From NCBI GenBank assembly GCA_963576725.1, contig OY755247.1, positions 14,510,526-14,574,525 on the forward strand: a stretch of DNA of 64,000 bases. Direction: 5' to 3'. Origin of the DNA: Azorinus chamasolen (taxonomy: Eukaryota > Mollusca > Bivalvia > Cardiida > Solecurtidae). The notes beneath the pieces were generated by a model. It did no database searches. It saw only the letters and a list, made by a program, of their open reading frames with translations, and had not been told where the DNA came from. Both the position numbers and the translations under genes were made by a program. Positions 32,121 through 43,494 of the stretch are shown here, piece after piece. The first letter of the stretch is position 1; each line of letters opens with the position of its first letter.

Positions 32121-32324
32121 ATCCAATGATGGAAAATATCATACTTATTACATTGTTTTGTTTTATTATCATTTTTAATAATAATGATAATAATAATAAT
32201 AATAATAATTTATTTCGCCACATCACAGCATTTCAAAAAAATACCATCTTCATTAATTCATTAGTAAGACATTTTACTAAAAGCTATTCTACCGTAGACT
32301 GTCAGTTTACTCTAATTATGTCTC

Positions 32325-33620
32325 CCCCCCATATTTATATGGGGGAGACATATTGTTTTCGTGAGAGTTGTCTGTCTGTCCGTCTGTCCGTCCGTCCGTC
32401 TGTCCGTCTGTCCGTCACACTTTTTGTCCGGACGATAACTTCAATATGCCTGATGCCAGTTGATTGAAACTTCATATATGGAAAGAGCATAATGAGAGGA
32501 AGTGTCATGCACAAGGTCCATAACTCTGGCTTCACTAATATTGGAGTTATTGCCCTTTGTAAAAAAATCACACTTTTTTGTCCGGACGATAACTCCTATA
32601 TGGCTCATGCCATTGGATTGAAACTTCATATATGGAAAGATCATGACGAGAGGAAGTGTCATGCACAAGGTCCATAACTCTGGCTTCACTAATATTGGAG
32701 TTATTGCCCTTTGTAAAAAATATCATAATTTTTTGTCCGGACAATAACTTCAATATGCCTGATGCCAGTTGATTGAAACTTCATATATGGAAAGAGCATA
32801 ATGAGAGGAAGTGTCATGCAGAAGGTACATAACTCTGGCTTCACTAATATAGGAGTTATTGCCCTTTGTAAAAAAAAATCACACTTTTTTGTCCGGACGA
32901 TAACTTCTATATGGCTCATGTCATTGGATTGAAACTTCATATATGGAAAGATCATAACGAGAGGAAGTGTCATGCACAATGTCCATAACTCTGGTTTCAC
33001 TAATATTGGAGTTATTGCCCTTTGTAAAAAATCACAATTTTTTGTCCGGATGATTACTCCTATGTGACACATGCCATTGGAGTGAAACTTCATACATGGA
33101 ACGATCATGATAAGAGAAAGTGTCATGCATAAGATCCTTAACTCGAGCTTCAATAAATTGAGAGTTATTGCCCCTTGTACATTTGTTTAATTCTTTCTTG
33201 TCCGGACGATAACTCCTACATGGCTCTTGCCATCGTATTGAAACTTCATACATGGAAAGAGCATGATGAGAGAAAGTGTCATGAACAAGGGCCATAATTC
33301 TGGCTTCAATACTTTTGGAGTTATTGCCCTTTGTTACATTTTTTCAATAACTCCTGTTCGACTGATGCTATTGGAATGACATTTTATTTTTGGAAAGAGC
33401 ATGATGAAAGTAAGTGTCATGCACAAGGGCCATAAATCTGGTATCAATATTTTTGGAGTTATTAGCTGTTATCATTTTCTTCTTGAAAAATGTAGTGTGG
33501 AAAACGCATAATGAGGGGAAGTATCATTCATCAAGACCATAACATTTTTAGTGATTTCCCTTTACATATTGTTTTTATTAGAGGGGAGACATCCGTTTTT
33601 TTTACAAAAACCTCTAGTTT
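32325..33620 (+). mobile_element. Hairpin-plus-array element with TGTCCGGACGATAACT units
   Basis: The stem TCTCCCCCCCATATT/ATATGGGGGAGA (32321-32351) is followed by (TCTG/TCCG)n (32370-32415). Units starting TGTCCGGACGATAACT lie at about 32425, 32580, 32734, 32890, 33043 and 33200 (period 153-157), with one or two diverged units after them. The end is GAGGGGAGACATCC then AAAACCTCTAGTTT. A (TAA)n tract lies just upstream (32180-32210). Confidence 0.75.
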
Positions 33621-33780
33621 AACCTTGTTTTCATTTCAGTATACTCTCAGTTTATTCTCAGTGCCCTGTCATATTTTATATATGTATATTTACAAAACAT
33701 TCTTATCATCTACGTCGGTTTTAATTTCGGTAAATGGATAATTCCTTAAATCATAATTTCTGTTACCATATACTAAAGCA

Positions 33781-34116
33781 CAGTCGACACTTATTAGCTT
33801 GAACTCTTTGCGAACATCAATATAAGTTCGACTTTAAAGAACTCTGAGATAAATGATCTTTCTACACACAATACACGGGTACCGCATTACTTTTTAAAAT
33901 TTCTTTTTGGTCAAATACACATGCTTCATTTGCATTGTTGAAGAAAACAGAATCCCAAGCAGTTTATATACAGACCAGACGCCGAGTCGCTCTGTATCTG
34001 GTCTGGATCAGAATTGCTTGCAATTCAAATAACAGCTCAATTTGCAGTGACTTTCGTGGATTTCGGCATAAGCAGAAGTTCGACTTACCCAAGTTCGAGA
34101 TAACGAGGGTCGACTC
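33781..34116. mobile_element. P9 element
   Basis: CAGTCGACACTTATTAGCTT at the left and AACGAGGGTCGACTC at the right, with subterminal AAGTTCGACTT/AAGTTCGAGAT. The core has CAGACCAGACGCCGAGTCGC and GTATCTGGTCTGG, a T2-like stem inside TA-class ends. Confidence 0.6.
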
Positions 34117-34494
34117 AGGGGACATTACTGTCATAAATATAATTCAGGGACAAAGCTACCGTATCCGATACTAATTCAATGTCCTGATGTCTGTTTAAGA
34201 TCTCTCGTATCAACAATAGCAAAACCATCTATTGACATATCTGTGAAAAATGCGTTGGTATTAGTAGGTCTTCAGAAAATGGGGTTAAAGTGGTACCGAA
34301 TTTTTCACAGCAGGGTTTTGTGAAAAATGGGGCCGCAAATTTCACGCGTGTGAAAAATGCGTCAACCCATTTTTCACACGTGTGAAAAATGGGTGGCGTG
34401 AAATTTGCGGTTCAACAGAGCTCCGGATAAGGAGTCTCTGGGATATATGGAGAAGTGCCCCTCCGGAGAAGTATCCCTCTTTTCTTACTGGGCG

Positions 34495-35787
34495 CAAAGG
34501 TGCCCGACGCATGCTTGGACTCATCCATGGAACACCCCCCCCCCCCCCAAAAAAAAAAAAAAAAAAAAAAAAAAATTGTGATCGAAGTATGTTCAACTGG
34601 CCTAAAACTATCTATTTGAACCTTAAACCACTCCGAAAAACGAGAAAAACACGACCCGGAAAAAATTTCCTATCGGGTCTATATATGTATTGAAAGGTAC
34701 CTAACTACGACAGGTCAGCGGCGGAAAATACAACAGTCATGTTTTTCAAAGTCTTACAGCAAAGCCAATTCAACACCGATTTCAATCAGTTTGGTCTTGA
34801 TCCGTTCCAAATTCCATATGCTAAGCGGCACAGTTAGTGCTTTCCTTAAATATTGCTCCGTCTTGTCGCTGCAAGACCGCGAATTTGAAAAAACGCTAGA
34901 GCGAAACGATGTGACTCCCGCCAGGATGCATAGACGTATATAGGGGGATCTGTATTCGTTAATCTTTTCAACAAAAACGCGAATTATGGTTAAACACTAT
35001 CTAAAAACATTAAACTCGCCGCAATTAAAACGGTGCTTACTATTTCCAGTCAGCTACGAGGCGCCAGTTTTCTTTCTCCAACTTTCCTTTTGAACGGATG
35101 CGACCATTTTGCTGTGACCCGGCTCATAGACTATTCGATATGCAAATTGACTACTACTTCCGGGCCACAGCGATTTGGCCACCTCCGTTCAAAACGAAAG
35201 TACGAGAAAGAAAACTGGCGTCTGATAGCAGACTACAAATAGCCAGCACCGTTTTAACTGCGGTAAGTTGAATGTTTTTCGAATGTGTTTCAGCATAATT
35301 CGCGTTTTTGCTGAAAAGTTTAACGAATACAGATCCCCCTATATACTTCTATGCATCCTGGCGGGAGTCACATCGTTTCGCTCTAGCGTATTTTCAAATT
35401 CGCGGTCTTGTAGCGACAAGACGGGGCAATATTTAAGGAAAGCACTAATTGTGCCGCTTAGCATATGGAATTTGGAACGGATCAAGACCAAAATGATTAA
35501 AATCGGTGTTGAATTGGCTTTGCTGTAAGACTTTGAAAAACATGACTGTTGTATTTTCCGCAGCTGATCTGTCGTAGTTAGATACCTTTCAATACATATA
35601 TAGACCCGATAGGAAATTTTTTCCGGGTCGTGTTTTTCTTGTTTTTCGGAGTGGTTTAAGGTTCAAATAGATAGTTTTAGGCTAGTTTAACAGACTTCGA
35701 TCACAATTTTTTTTTTTTTTTTTTTTTTTTTTTGGGGGGGGGGGGGGGGTTCCATGGGTGAGTCCAAGCATGCGTCGAGCACCTTTG
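34495..35787. mobile_element. hAT-like giant palindrome, copy 1
   Basis: ACTGGGCG is duplicated at 34487-34494 and 35788-35795. The ends are CAAAGGTGCCCGACGCATGC and GCATGCGTCGAGCACCTTTG. Each end runs into a C-run then A-run (34535-34575) or its complement. The complementarity extends to the middle (about 35135), so nearly the whole 1,293 bp can fold back. An 8-bp duplication and CA...TG ends suggest the hAT superfamily, which is inference. An 86-codon frame (35268-35528) lies in the right arm with no known domain. Confidence 0.85.
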
Positions 35788-35927
35788 ACTGGGCGGAGAA
35801 GTGTCCATCGGTTGTATTTTATGGGGCGGAAAAATGCCCCTTCGCCATAATCGAGGGACCGGAGAAGTGCCCCTCCATGTCATACCAGATGTGCTTCCGA
35901 ATTTCATAGGTTACACGTGTATTATTA

Positions 35928-36696
35928 TACCCCCGCAAACGAAGTTTGAGAGGGGGTAAATAAGAGTCAGTGTGTTGGTCGGTTGATCGGTCGGTCGGTC
36001 GGCTGGTCTGTCTGTCTGTCTGTCTGTCGGTGGCTCAACCTGGCACAATGAACACTCTTGTGGTCACTATTTTAGTCTAATCTTCATGAAACTTGGTCAG
36101 AATTATTGTCTTGATAAATTCTCGGACAAGTTTGAAAGTGGGTCATTCGGGGTCATAAACTAGGTCACTAGGTCAAATGCATGTAGTAGAAAAATCTTGT
36201 GAACACTCTAGAGTTCACGTTTTAGCACAATCTTCATGAAACTTGGTCAGAATGATTGTCCCAATAGTTTCTCAAACAGGTATGAAAGTGGGTCATGTGG
36301 GTTCAAAAACTAAATCACTATGTCAAATAGTAGGAACATTTTGTGAACACTTTTAGCCCAATCTTCTTGAAACTTGGTCAGAATGATTGTTTAAATAAAT
36401 CCTCGTACGAGTTTGAAAGTGGGTCATGTGGGGTCAAAAACTAGGTCACTAGGTCAAATATAAGAAAGACCCCGTGAACACTTTAAAGGACACATTTTTT
36501 GCCGAATCTGCATAAAACTTGGTCAGAATGATTGTTTTAATGAATTCTCTTACGAGTTTGAAAGTGGGGGTCATATATGGGGTGAAAAATTAGGTCACTA
36601 GATCAAACATTAGAAAAACCTGGTATGATTTGCGATCAAAGCAGCTGAGCGGGGTACTCCATCACCCTTAGTGATATTTCTAGTTTGACAGGGGTG
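35928..36696 (+). mobile_element. Hairpin-plus-array element with CATGAAACTTGGTCAG units
   Basis: The stem TACCCCCGCAAAC/GAGAGGGGGTA is followed by (GGTC/TCTG)n (35975-36030). Four to five units of 132-150 bp have CTTCATGAAACTTGGTCAGA and TAGGTCACTAGGTCAAA. The 3-prime stem-loop is CATCACCCTTAGTGAT then TTCTAGTTT. Confidence 0.75.
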
Positions 36697-37150
36697 TCAA
36701 GAAGCAGTTTATAATCCAAGAAATATAAAAATTATAAACATTTAGAGACAAATTTGGCTTAACTCTAACGTTTGTTTTGGTGTTTACAAATGTCTGCAAT
36801 TGCACAAGGGAAGTAATTGTAGTTGCTTTAGATCTGTTTCACAAATATATCCGACGTTGCATAAATAGTGCAGGCAATGGTTTGGAATGTGTCTTTTAGT
36901 GTGGATGTTATTTGTTTACACAGCTTTCGATGACAATTAATGTGATGGGTTTTTTTTTAATAGTGTGAAAATTTGCGCATTAATACTGCCAAACAACGAA
37001 ATAGTTGACTGAAACCGTTGAATTGAGCCTTTGAAGTCACTTCCCTTTGTTTGTCTTTATACAGATTGACGATGGTTCACAGTTAGTCAAACTTTCCGTA
37101 AGACGTACGCCTGTTCAGTGGTTAACTGTCTGTTAATTATGAAAACTGAG
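36697..37150. other. No recognisable feature
   Basis: AT-rich sequence with no array or supported open frame. Confidence 0.4.
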
Positions 37151-37158
37151 ACAGTTAA

Positions 37159-37353
37159 CCCTTACATTGCTGAATTTTCAAATGAACTATTATAAAACGC
37201 TAACAGGTCAAGCTTACGGTAAATATGTAGGTGTTTTTATAGAGAAAAAGTGTAACATGATAAACAGTGCAGTCCCTGATGAGAGGGCTCCTCTCATCTG
37301 GGTATACACTGTTTGCAAATGGCATTAGTGAGTCGTATCCCGCATTGTAGGGG
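37159..37353. mobile_element. T6 MITE, complete
   Basis: TTAA at 37155-37158 and 37354-37357. CCCTTACATTGCTGAATTTT at the left, ATCCCGCATTGTAGGGG at the right. The core is GATGAGAGGGCTCCTCTCAT, its centre shorter than in the copy at 63240. Confidence 0.85.
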
Positions 37354-37413
37354 TTAAAGGTGGATAAATTGATCAAGTGGCTATATAAGTGCAGTCTTAT
37401 CAGGCCCACTTAA

Positions 37414-37901
37414 AGGGGAAGTCCCTACATTCGACGCGTTTCAAAAATACCTAAAATATACAAAACCCATTTGTTTATATGCTGAAAAGTAGTATATAAC
37501 AAGAAAACATATCCAATAAACGTTGAAAATGGCAAAACATCCATGTGTTTGATATCGACGATCCCGGTTTTATTCCCCGATGTTTCAGTTTCATTCGGGT
37601 TGGGGTTTATGTTCGTATCTGTTCGCGCTTTTCGTGTTACTCCGACAACTTCCGAGAAAAGCTGTTACGTAAACAATTGAGGGATTGGGTGATCATCGGC
37701 AAACAAACCCGGAAAAGGCCGATAATACTTTGTTGTAGAACAAAAATTATAAGTATTGATGAAATTGGTTTATTTTGTATCACATGGACATTTTTCGATA
37801 TAGGTTAAAATTGACAATCTTCATAATAATCATTAAGCATAATAAATACCAAGTATTATGATATTATTGAAAACATGCGGTTCATTGTAGGGACTTCCCC
37901 T
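37414..37901. mobile_element. 488-bp TTAA element with 16-bp terminal repeats
   Basis: TTAA at 37410-37413 and 37902-37905. The ends AGGGGAAGTCCCTACA and TGTAGGGACTTCCCCT are perfect complements. The interior lacks the palindromic core of T1-T7. An 87-codon frame inside (37545-37808) has no recognised domain. Confidence 0.85.
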
Positions 37902-37989
37902 TTAAGCTTAAATCGCACTCCAACTAATAAAATAGTTATAACAAATAGTTGACTTCTTTCACTATAAATGCAACAATTCCATCCATGTA

Positions 37990-38350
37990 CAGTGCTCCCT
38001 CTCTACAACGGCCCTCTCAATAACGATTCACTCCTTACAACAACACATGTCACTGTTTCCGAACAACAAGGCTTCAGAAACAACTGTTTTCCATCGTATT
38101 TTCTTTATGCCTCAATCAAACCCTATGTTATGACCACTCTTTAGAATCGTCACTTTGTGACGATTCTAAAGAGTGGTCACAACACAGGGTTTGATAGAGG
38201 CACAACGGTTTTAGTTCTCGAAATACACCTTATCAGGGAATCTGCAATCAAGATAATTATATTTGATTTTCCCTCCCTATAACAACTCCCTCTGAACAAC
38301 ACATACAATCTTCGTATCCCAAAGGGTGTCGTTGTAGAGAGGGAGCACTG
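37990..38350. mobile_element. P7 element with core beta
   Basis: CAGTGCTCCCTCTCTACAAC at the left after TA, TTGTAGAGAGGGAGCACTG at the right. The centre (38106-38200) has CCCTATGTTATGACCACTC, TTTAGAATCGTC and the full complement, the same core as P6 elements with different ends. Confidence 0.85.
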
Positions 38351-38800
38351 ATATCCTATTGTTAACGATTACATTTCTCTTGATCGCTGGTATGATGTCT
38401 GTCGTAGGTTTTCTATTTATGATCTAATCATAAATATTGCGTCTGGCACGATGAAAATAGCTTGTGGGAATAGGTTTCGAGTTTAGTCTGTTCTCATTAC
38501 AAATAAGTATCAAGGTGGGGATTTTTTACTGCACGTACCTAATGTGATATGTTAAACACTAACACATTAGGATAAGCAGATCAAAGAGATGTTTTGCAAG
38601 TATTGTATTTAATACATCTTCAACATGACCAACTAGTAGATATATACAAATGATTATAATCGCCTGTTTAATCAGAAAAAGGCAACACGCTGTGAGTGTT
38701 ACATTTTCCGTGTATAAAGCCACCGCCTGTCTTATAGATAATGTATAAACACTCGTACAGTGAAAGTGACCCTTTTATGAATAAACGTGTAATTCTTTTA
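38351..38800. other. No recognisable feature
   Basis: AT-rich; a short inverted pair CTAATGTGATATG/AACACATTAGGA (38550-38572) is the only structure seen. Confidence 0.4.
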
Positions 38801-38809
38801 AAGCAGGTG

Positions 38810-38892
38810 GTTGCTTAATGCAGGACGAAAGTAATACAGGAAGCTTTTGTAGGAGCTTTTTGCTTAACTTTCGTCCTGCATTAAGCTACCAA
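38810..38892. mobile_element. Core alpha without recognisable ends
   Basis: GGTTGCTTAATGCAGGACG, AATACAGGAAGCTTTTG and TAGGAGCTTTTTGC with the complement. Flanks are too decayed to assign a P family. Confidence 0.65.
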
Positions 38893-40706
38893 TCGTTATT
38901 AATATTCAAGAACAAAGCTGTTTTTAGCTCGCCTGTTCGTAGAACAGTAGAGCTTATGCTATACCCCCGGCGTGAGCATGAGCGTGGCCAAGGTTAAAGT
39001 TTTTTTGGACGGGTTGTTTTAAAGCTGAATATTTGTACTAGGATGCTGAAATTTTGTATGGAAGTTTATTTGAGGTAAAATATTGCTGTTATTAAGTTAA
39101 ACATAAAAAATATTTTTCAATTTTTGACATGTTTTGGACTTAGTCCTTTTGGCCACATGTCATCAGGTTAAAGTTTTTTGGATGGGTTGTTTTAAAGCTT
39201 AATATTTGTACTACATGTAGGATGCTAAAATTTTGATTGGAAGTTTATTTGAGGTAAAATATTGCTGTTATTAAGTTAAACATTAAAAATATTTTTCAAT
39301 TTTATCAATTTTTGACATGTTTTGGACTTAGTCCTTTTGGCCACATGTCATCAGGTTAAAGTTTTTTTGACGGGTTGTTTTAAAGCTGAATATTTGTACT
39401 AGGATGCTGAAATTCTGTATGGAAGTTTATTTGAGGTAAAATATTGCTGTTATTAAGTTAAACATTAAAAATATTTTTCAATTTTTGACATGTTTTGGAC
39501 TTAGTCCTTTTGGCCACATATCATCAGGTTAAAGTTTTTTGGACGGGTTGTTTTAAAGCGTAATATTTGTACTAGGATGCTGAAATTTTGTATGGAAGTT
39601 CATTTGCGGTCAGATATTGCTGTAATGAAGTTAAACATTAAAAATAGTTTTCAATTTTATCAATTTTCGACATGTTTTGGACTTAGTGCTTTTGGCCATA
39701 AATCACCAGGTTAAAGTTTTTTGGACAGGTTGTTTTAAAACTTAATAATTGTGCTAGGATGTTGAAATTTTGTATGGAGGCTCATTTGGGGTCAAATATT
39801 TCTGTTATGAAGTTAAACATTAAAAATGTGTTAAAAATTTTATTCAGTTTTTGACATGTTTTGGACATGTTGGTATAAAGCTTAATAGTTTTGCTATGAT
39901 GCTGAAATTTGGTGAGAAGGTTCATATTGTCGAGACTCTTCCGACCATGCCAACATTTTTGCCCTGCTGATCTTGACCTTGACTTTTGACCTACTTTTGC
40001 AAAAATCTTTAAATACCTATATTATTGTAACCATTTGGCCTAAGGGCTTCCGTACTTGGTATGACCATGCCAATATGTTTGCCTTTCTGACCTTGATCTT
40101 GACCTTTGACCTGCTTTTGCCAATATCAAGCTTCCATACTTGGTATGCAACTTTCTTGTGTTAAGACTTTTCCAATAATATCATTGTTTGCCCTTCTGAC
40201 CTTGACCTTGACTTTCGACATACTTTTGAAAAAATCTTTAAATGCCTATATTATTAGAACCAATAGGCCTAGGACTTCCATACTTGGTATGATCATGCCA
40301 ACATTTTTTGCCCTCCTGACATTGACCTTTGACCTACTTTTGCAAAAATCTTTAAATGCCTATAGCATTTGAACGAATGGGCCTAGGGCTTCCATACCTA
40401 GTATGACCATGCCAACGTGTTTGCCTTTCTGACATTGACCTTCACATTTGACATACTTTTGCAAGTTTTTAAATGCATATACTTCCATACTTGGTTTGCA
40501 TCTTTTCTGTCTGAAGACTTTTTCAAACACACCATTTTTTTTTACCATATGACCTTGACATTTCACTTATTTTTGCAAAAATATGTAAGTTCCTATAACT
40601 TGGAACCAATATACCAAGGACTTCCATACTTGGTATGACCATGCAAACATATTTGCCCTTCTGACCTTGACCTTCGCATTTGACCTACTTTTGCAAAAGC
40701 CTTTAA

Positions 40707-42114
40707 AGACATTACCCAGGTCCATTCAATGATTCCCCCCCATTGTTCTCAATAGGCGTGAAAGTAACAGTAAAAGCATGATACAAGTGTGCAAAATATG
40801 GCAAGCCGTCTCATTCTGTCTAGAGAGGCCCTGACATACAATTAGTCAAGGGGAACACACTCAAAAGACCATTGTTGGTCAGAACCCAATAGAAGTTCAA
40901 CCCTTAAGAAGCCTACCACTAACAAACAAAGGGTCATATGCAAACAGGTTGGATCCAGATGAGACGTCAAGTAACCCGGCATCTTATCTGGATCCAAGCT
41001 ATTTGACAGACATTTTCACAAATCTTTACAAACTATGATGCACTTTCACATTTGAAGCAGACAAGCAATTTAGCAGATGAATATTTTATAAGGATTAAAT
41101 ACATTAAAAAACCTGAGCGCTTATGTATATCAGAGATAAAACTCTGGACATTTGGCTTTTTAAGCTAGGAAAAGTTCATATAAAAGAATTCTGCCCCATA
41201 CACTGGCGGTCATGTTTTTTAGGGTAGGAAAGTTATATTTGATAAAAATAACATGATAAATGGTCTTCCATAGATCATTGGTGTAAAATTATTTACAATT
41301 CTGTCATTCTGATATTTTTCACAAGAAGATTTTTATTTGTGTTCAATCAGTTGCCATAGCAACACCACTTTCGATTGGATGGCTTATATTTGAAGAAAAG
41401 CTGACAGATGAACCAACAAGTAATAATCCTTTGAGGTTTTGATGAAATTGGCCCTGCCGTTTCCAAGAAGTTCTTTAAAATAAATGACGACAGACGGCGA
41501 CAGACCGGGACACAGGGCAAACACAATAGCTCACATTAACTCAAGAAACACTGCAAATAGAGTAATCACCCGTTCTCACAGCATCTCTCGGTAAAGAATT
41601 GCTGAAATATGATTTTTCGTTAGTGTGGGTCAAGTACTTTCAGTGAAAAAAAAGACAGATTACATAGGGCAATATTTCCAAAAGAGATGTCCCACAGAGT
41701 TATTATCCTTGGACACAGCTGCCTTTTCTCCCAACAAGGTCTATCAGAACATGTAAATACTGCTCAGAAAGTTATAATTTAACCCCTGCACCCTGCACTT
41801 GATCTCAATGAGATATATTTGTATGTGGAGTGTCATGAATGTAGGTTGAGCACTTTAGAAGACATTCACAGGCCGAACGGACAAAGCGGGGCCTATATGC
41901 TCCTTCTTATAGTTTCAGGGAGCATAATAAAAAATAAAAACATATACTGCATTAGTGACAATCTAATCATTTCCAAATCATCAAATGTAAGAGACGGGCC
42001 TCACATGGAACGCTCCAGTGGTTCTTGACAGGCAGACTGCTATAGCTCTTACCATGTGCCGCATGCTTTTTCACAGGTTAGCTGTAAAGACCCAAGCCGG
42101 CCAAGGGAATGTCT
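40707..42114. mobile_element. 1.4 kb TTAA element inserted in the array
   Basis: TTAA at 40703-40706 and 42115-42118. The ends are AGACATTACCCAGG and, in complement, AGACATTCCCTTGG. Without it the host reads GCAAAAGCCTTTAAATGC, which agrees with neighbouring units. Inside are a T2 hairpin, an end-like CACAATAGCTCAC segment (41530) and a TATGCTCC/GGGAGCATA hairpin (41898-41930). No transposase. Confidence 0.8.
40937..41005. mobile_element. T2 core inside the 1.4 kb element
   Basis: ATGCAAACAGGTTGGATCC, GATGAGACGTCAAGTAACCC and TCTTATCTGGATCCAAGC. Outer ends are unclear. Confidence 0.6.
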
Positions 42115-42728
42115 TTAAATGCATCTAACATTGGAACCAATAGGCGTAGGGCTTCCATACTTTGTATGTATATTTCCTGTCTTAAGACTCAACCATACAA
42201 ATGGTTTTACCATGTGACCTTGACTTTGACCTTTCACCTTCGTTTGCAAAAATCTTTAAATTCCTATAATATTGGATGCGATGGGCATAGGAATTCTATA
42301 CTTGGTATGACAATGCCAACAATTTTACCCTTCTGACCTTCACCTTTGACCTACTTTTGCAAAAATCTTTAACTGCCTATTACATTGTAACCAATAGACC
42401 TAGGGCTTCCATATTTGGTATCAGGGCTTTCATATTTGGTATGTATCTTTTTTATGTTTGATGAAAATTGGTATTTGGTTGCTTTTTGGTTGTGATATTG
42501 ATGCAGTTAAGTTTAAATTGAAAACAAATTGTGTTCAATATGACACGTTTTAGACAGGCGAGCATCAGGTGGCTTTGACACCATTTCTGGTTGGTGGTAG
42601 CTTTAGAGGGGGTTTGCTATACTTTAAGTGTAATTCAAGTGCTCATAAAACTTTTAGTCTGTGGCTGATTTTATGCATTCGCATCACCTAATTAAAAGAC
42701 TAGCGGGAGTACAATACTTACGTTAAGA

Positions 42729-43000
42729 CCGGCGGACGCAGTCGAGTTGTTAACGCGCTCGATTACAATACCAGGTAACCCGGGTTCGACTCCCCGCAGG
42801 ACCAAGTCCTTCGGGTGAGACTTTATAAACCGAGATCTGGTGTATCAGTGCTTTGCACTGGGCATCTAAAATCACAAAAGAAACTTTGTCGATAATAAGA
42901 CTAGGGCAGCTCGCCAGGGTTTCTCTGTATCTGCTCATCCTCCGCCCTCTCGGAGGCCTCCAGTTGACCAAAACAGATGTTAATCAACATATACAAACCA
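42729..43000 (+). mobile_element. tRNA-derived SINE
   Basis: A tRNA-like head with an A-box-like stretch (GACGCAGTCGAGTTGTTAAC) and an exact B box GGTTCGACTCC (42783-42793). A body containing CTTCGGGTGAGAC, GGGTTTCTCTGTAT and GGAGGCCTCC follows, then a tail ATGTTAATCAAC. The body matches the truncated copy at 5003-5125. The acceptor ends do not pair as a real tRNA requires, so I read it as a SINE rather than a tRNA gene. Confidence 0.7.
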
Positions 43001-43059
43001 ATGGTTCGAGTCCCACAGGCATCTAATTATGCCTGCCCAAGTATACTGGGAAGACAGTT

Positions 43060-43430
43060 TGTTGTGCATGGCGTCCATCTGTCCGCCTGTCCGATTTCAA
43101 AGGCTGTTGTCGGATTTTCATTAAACTTCATAGGAATGATCAGTACAATGCCTGGTTGTGCATATCTCATTCCTGCTCCGGTTCGATGATTTTCTGCAGA
43201 GTTATGGGACTTTCAAATTTTTACATGGAATATTTTGTCCGCACGGTTTCTACAAAACGTATGGTCAGATTTTCATGAAACTTCATAGGATTGATCAGCA
43301 CCATATCTAGGTGTGCATATCCTATTCCTCTTTCGGTTTGATGATTTTCTACAGTTATGGGACTTTGAAAAAAAATAGTTGGGATCAGTTTTTGTATCAA
43401 AAACAATTTTAGTTATTCATTTGTTTTTAT
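43060..43430 (+). repeat. Two tandem units of about 155 bp
   Basis: Both contain GATTTTCATNAAACTTCATA, GGTGTGCATATC-like text, CGGTTYGATGATTTTCT and TATGGGACTTT. A TGTCCGCCTGTCCG tract precedes them, so this may be another short hairpin-plus-array element. Confidence 0.65.
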
Positions 43431-43494
43431 GTAACATGTTTTTGCATTTGTCATAGTTCTCTATCAAACTTTGCTTTATTGTTGATGTTATGTG

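Larger units (their letters stand above)
29891..34424. mobile_element. Candidate 4.5 kb element with near-identical inverted ends
   Basis: The left end (29891-29975) and the complement of the right end (34310-34424) both begin GGAGCTCTGTTGAACCGCAA and continue ATTTCACGCCACCCATTTTT. They match at essentially every aligned base except for a 32-bp gap. Many TTTTTCAC/GTGAAAAA motifs lie near both ends. GAGCTC at both borders is palindromic and could be the target duplication or part of the repeat. The interior holds other repeats and no transposase. Confidence 0.55.
38930..42565 (+). mobile_element. Large hairpin-plus-array region, split by a TTAA element
   Basis: Starts TTTTTAGCTCGCCTGTTCG, with stem CTGTTCGTAGAACAG. 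About five units of 173-188 bp (38989-39900, GGTTAAAGTTTTTTGGACGG) are followed by units of about 110-145 bp (39960-40700 and 42119-42440) with TGACCTTGACC, CTTTTGCAAAAATCTTTAAA and CTTCCATACTTGGTATG. The insertion at 40707-42114 interrupts one unit. AGACAGGCGAGCATCAGG near 42552 may be the 3-prime end. Confidence 0.65.

Noticed and set aside
32335..33295. Minus-strand frames up to 150 codons with repeated peptide motifs
   Set aside because: They read the tandem units of the TGTCCGGACGATAACT array; the peptide repeats mirror DNA repeats.
35268..35528. 86-codon frame conserved in both giant palindromes
   Set aside because: The two copies are near-identical over their full length, so conservation of the frame says nothing about selection. 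No recognised domain, and it lies within an inverted-repeat arm.
37545..37808. 87-codon frame inside the 488-bp TTAA element as a gene
   Set aside because: Too short for a transposase, with no DDD/DDE motifs.
42729..42806. tRNA gene
   Set aside because: The B box is good, but acceptor and T-stem pairing fail and the sequence continues into a body shared with another copy, so it is a SINE head.
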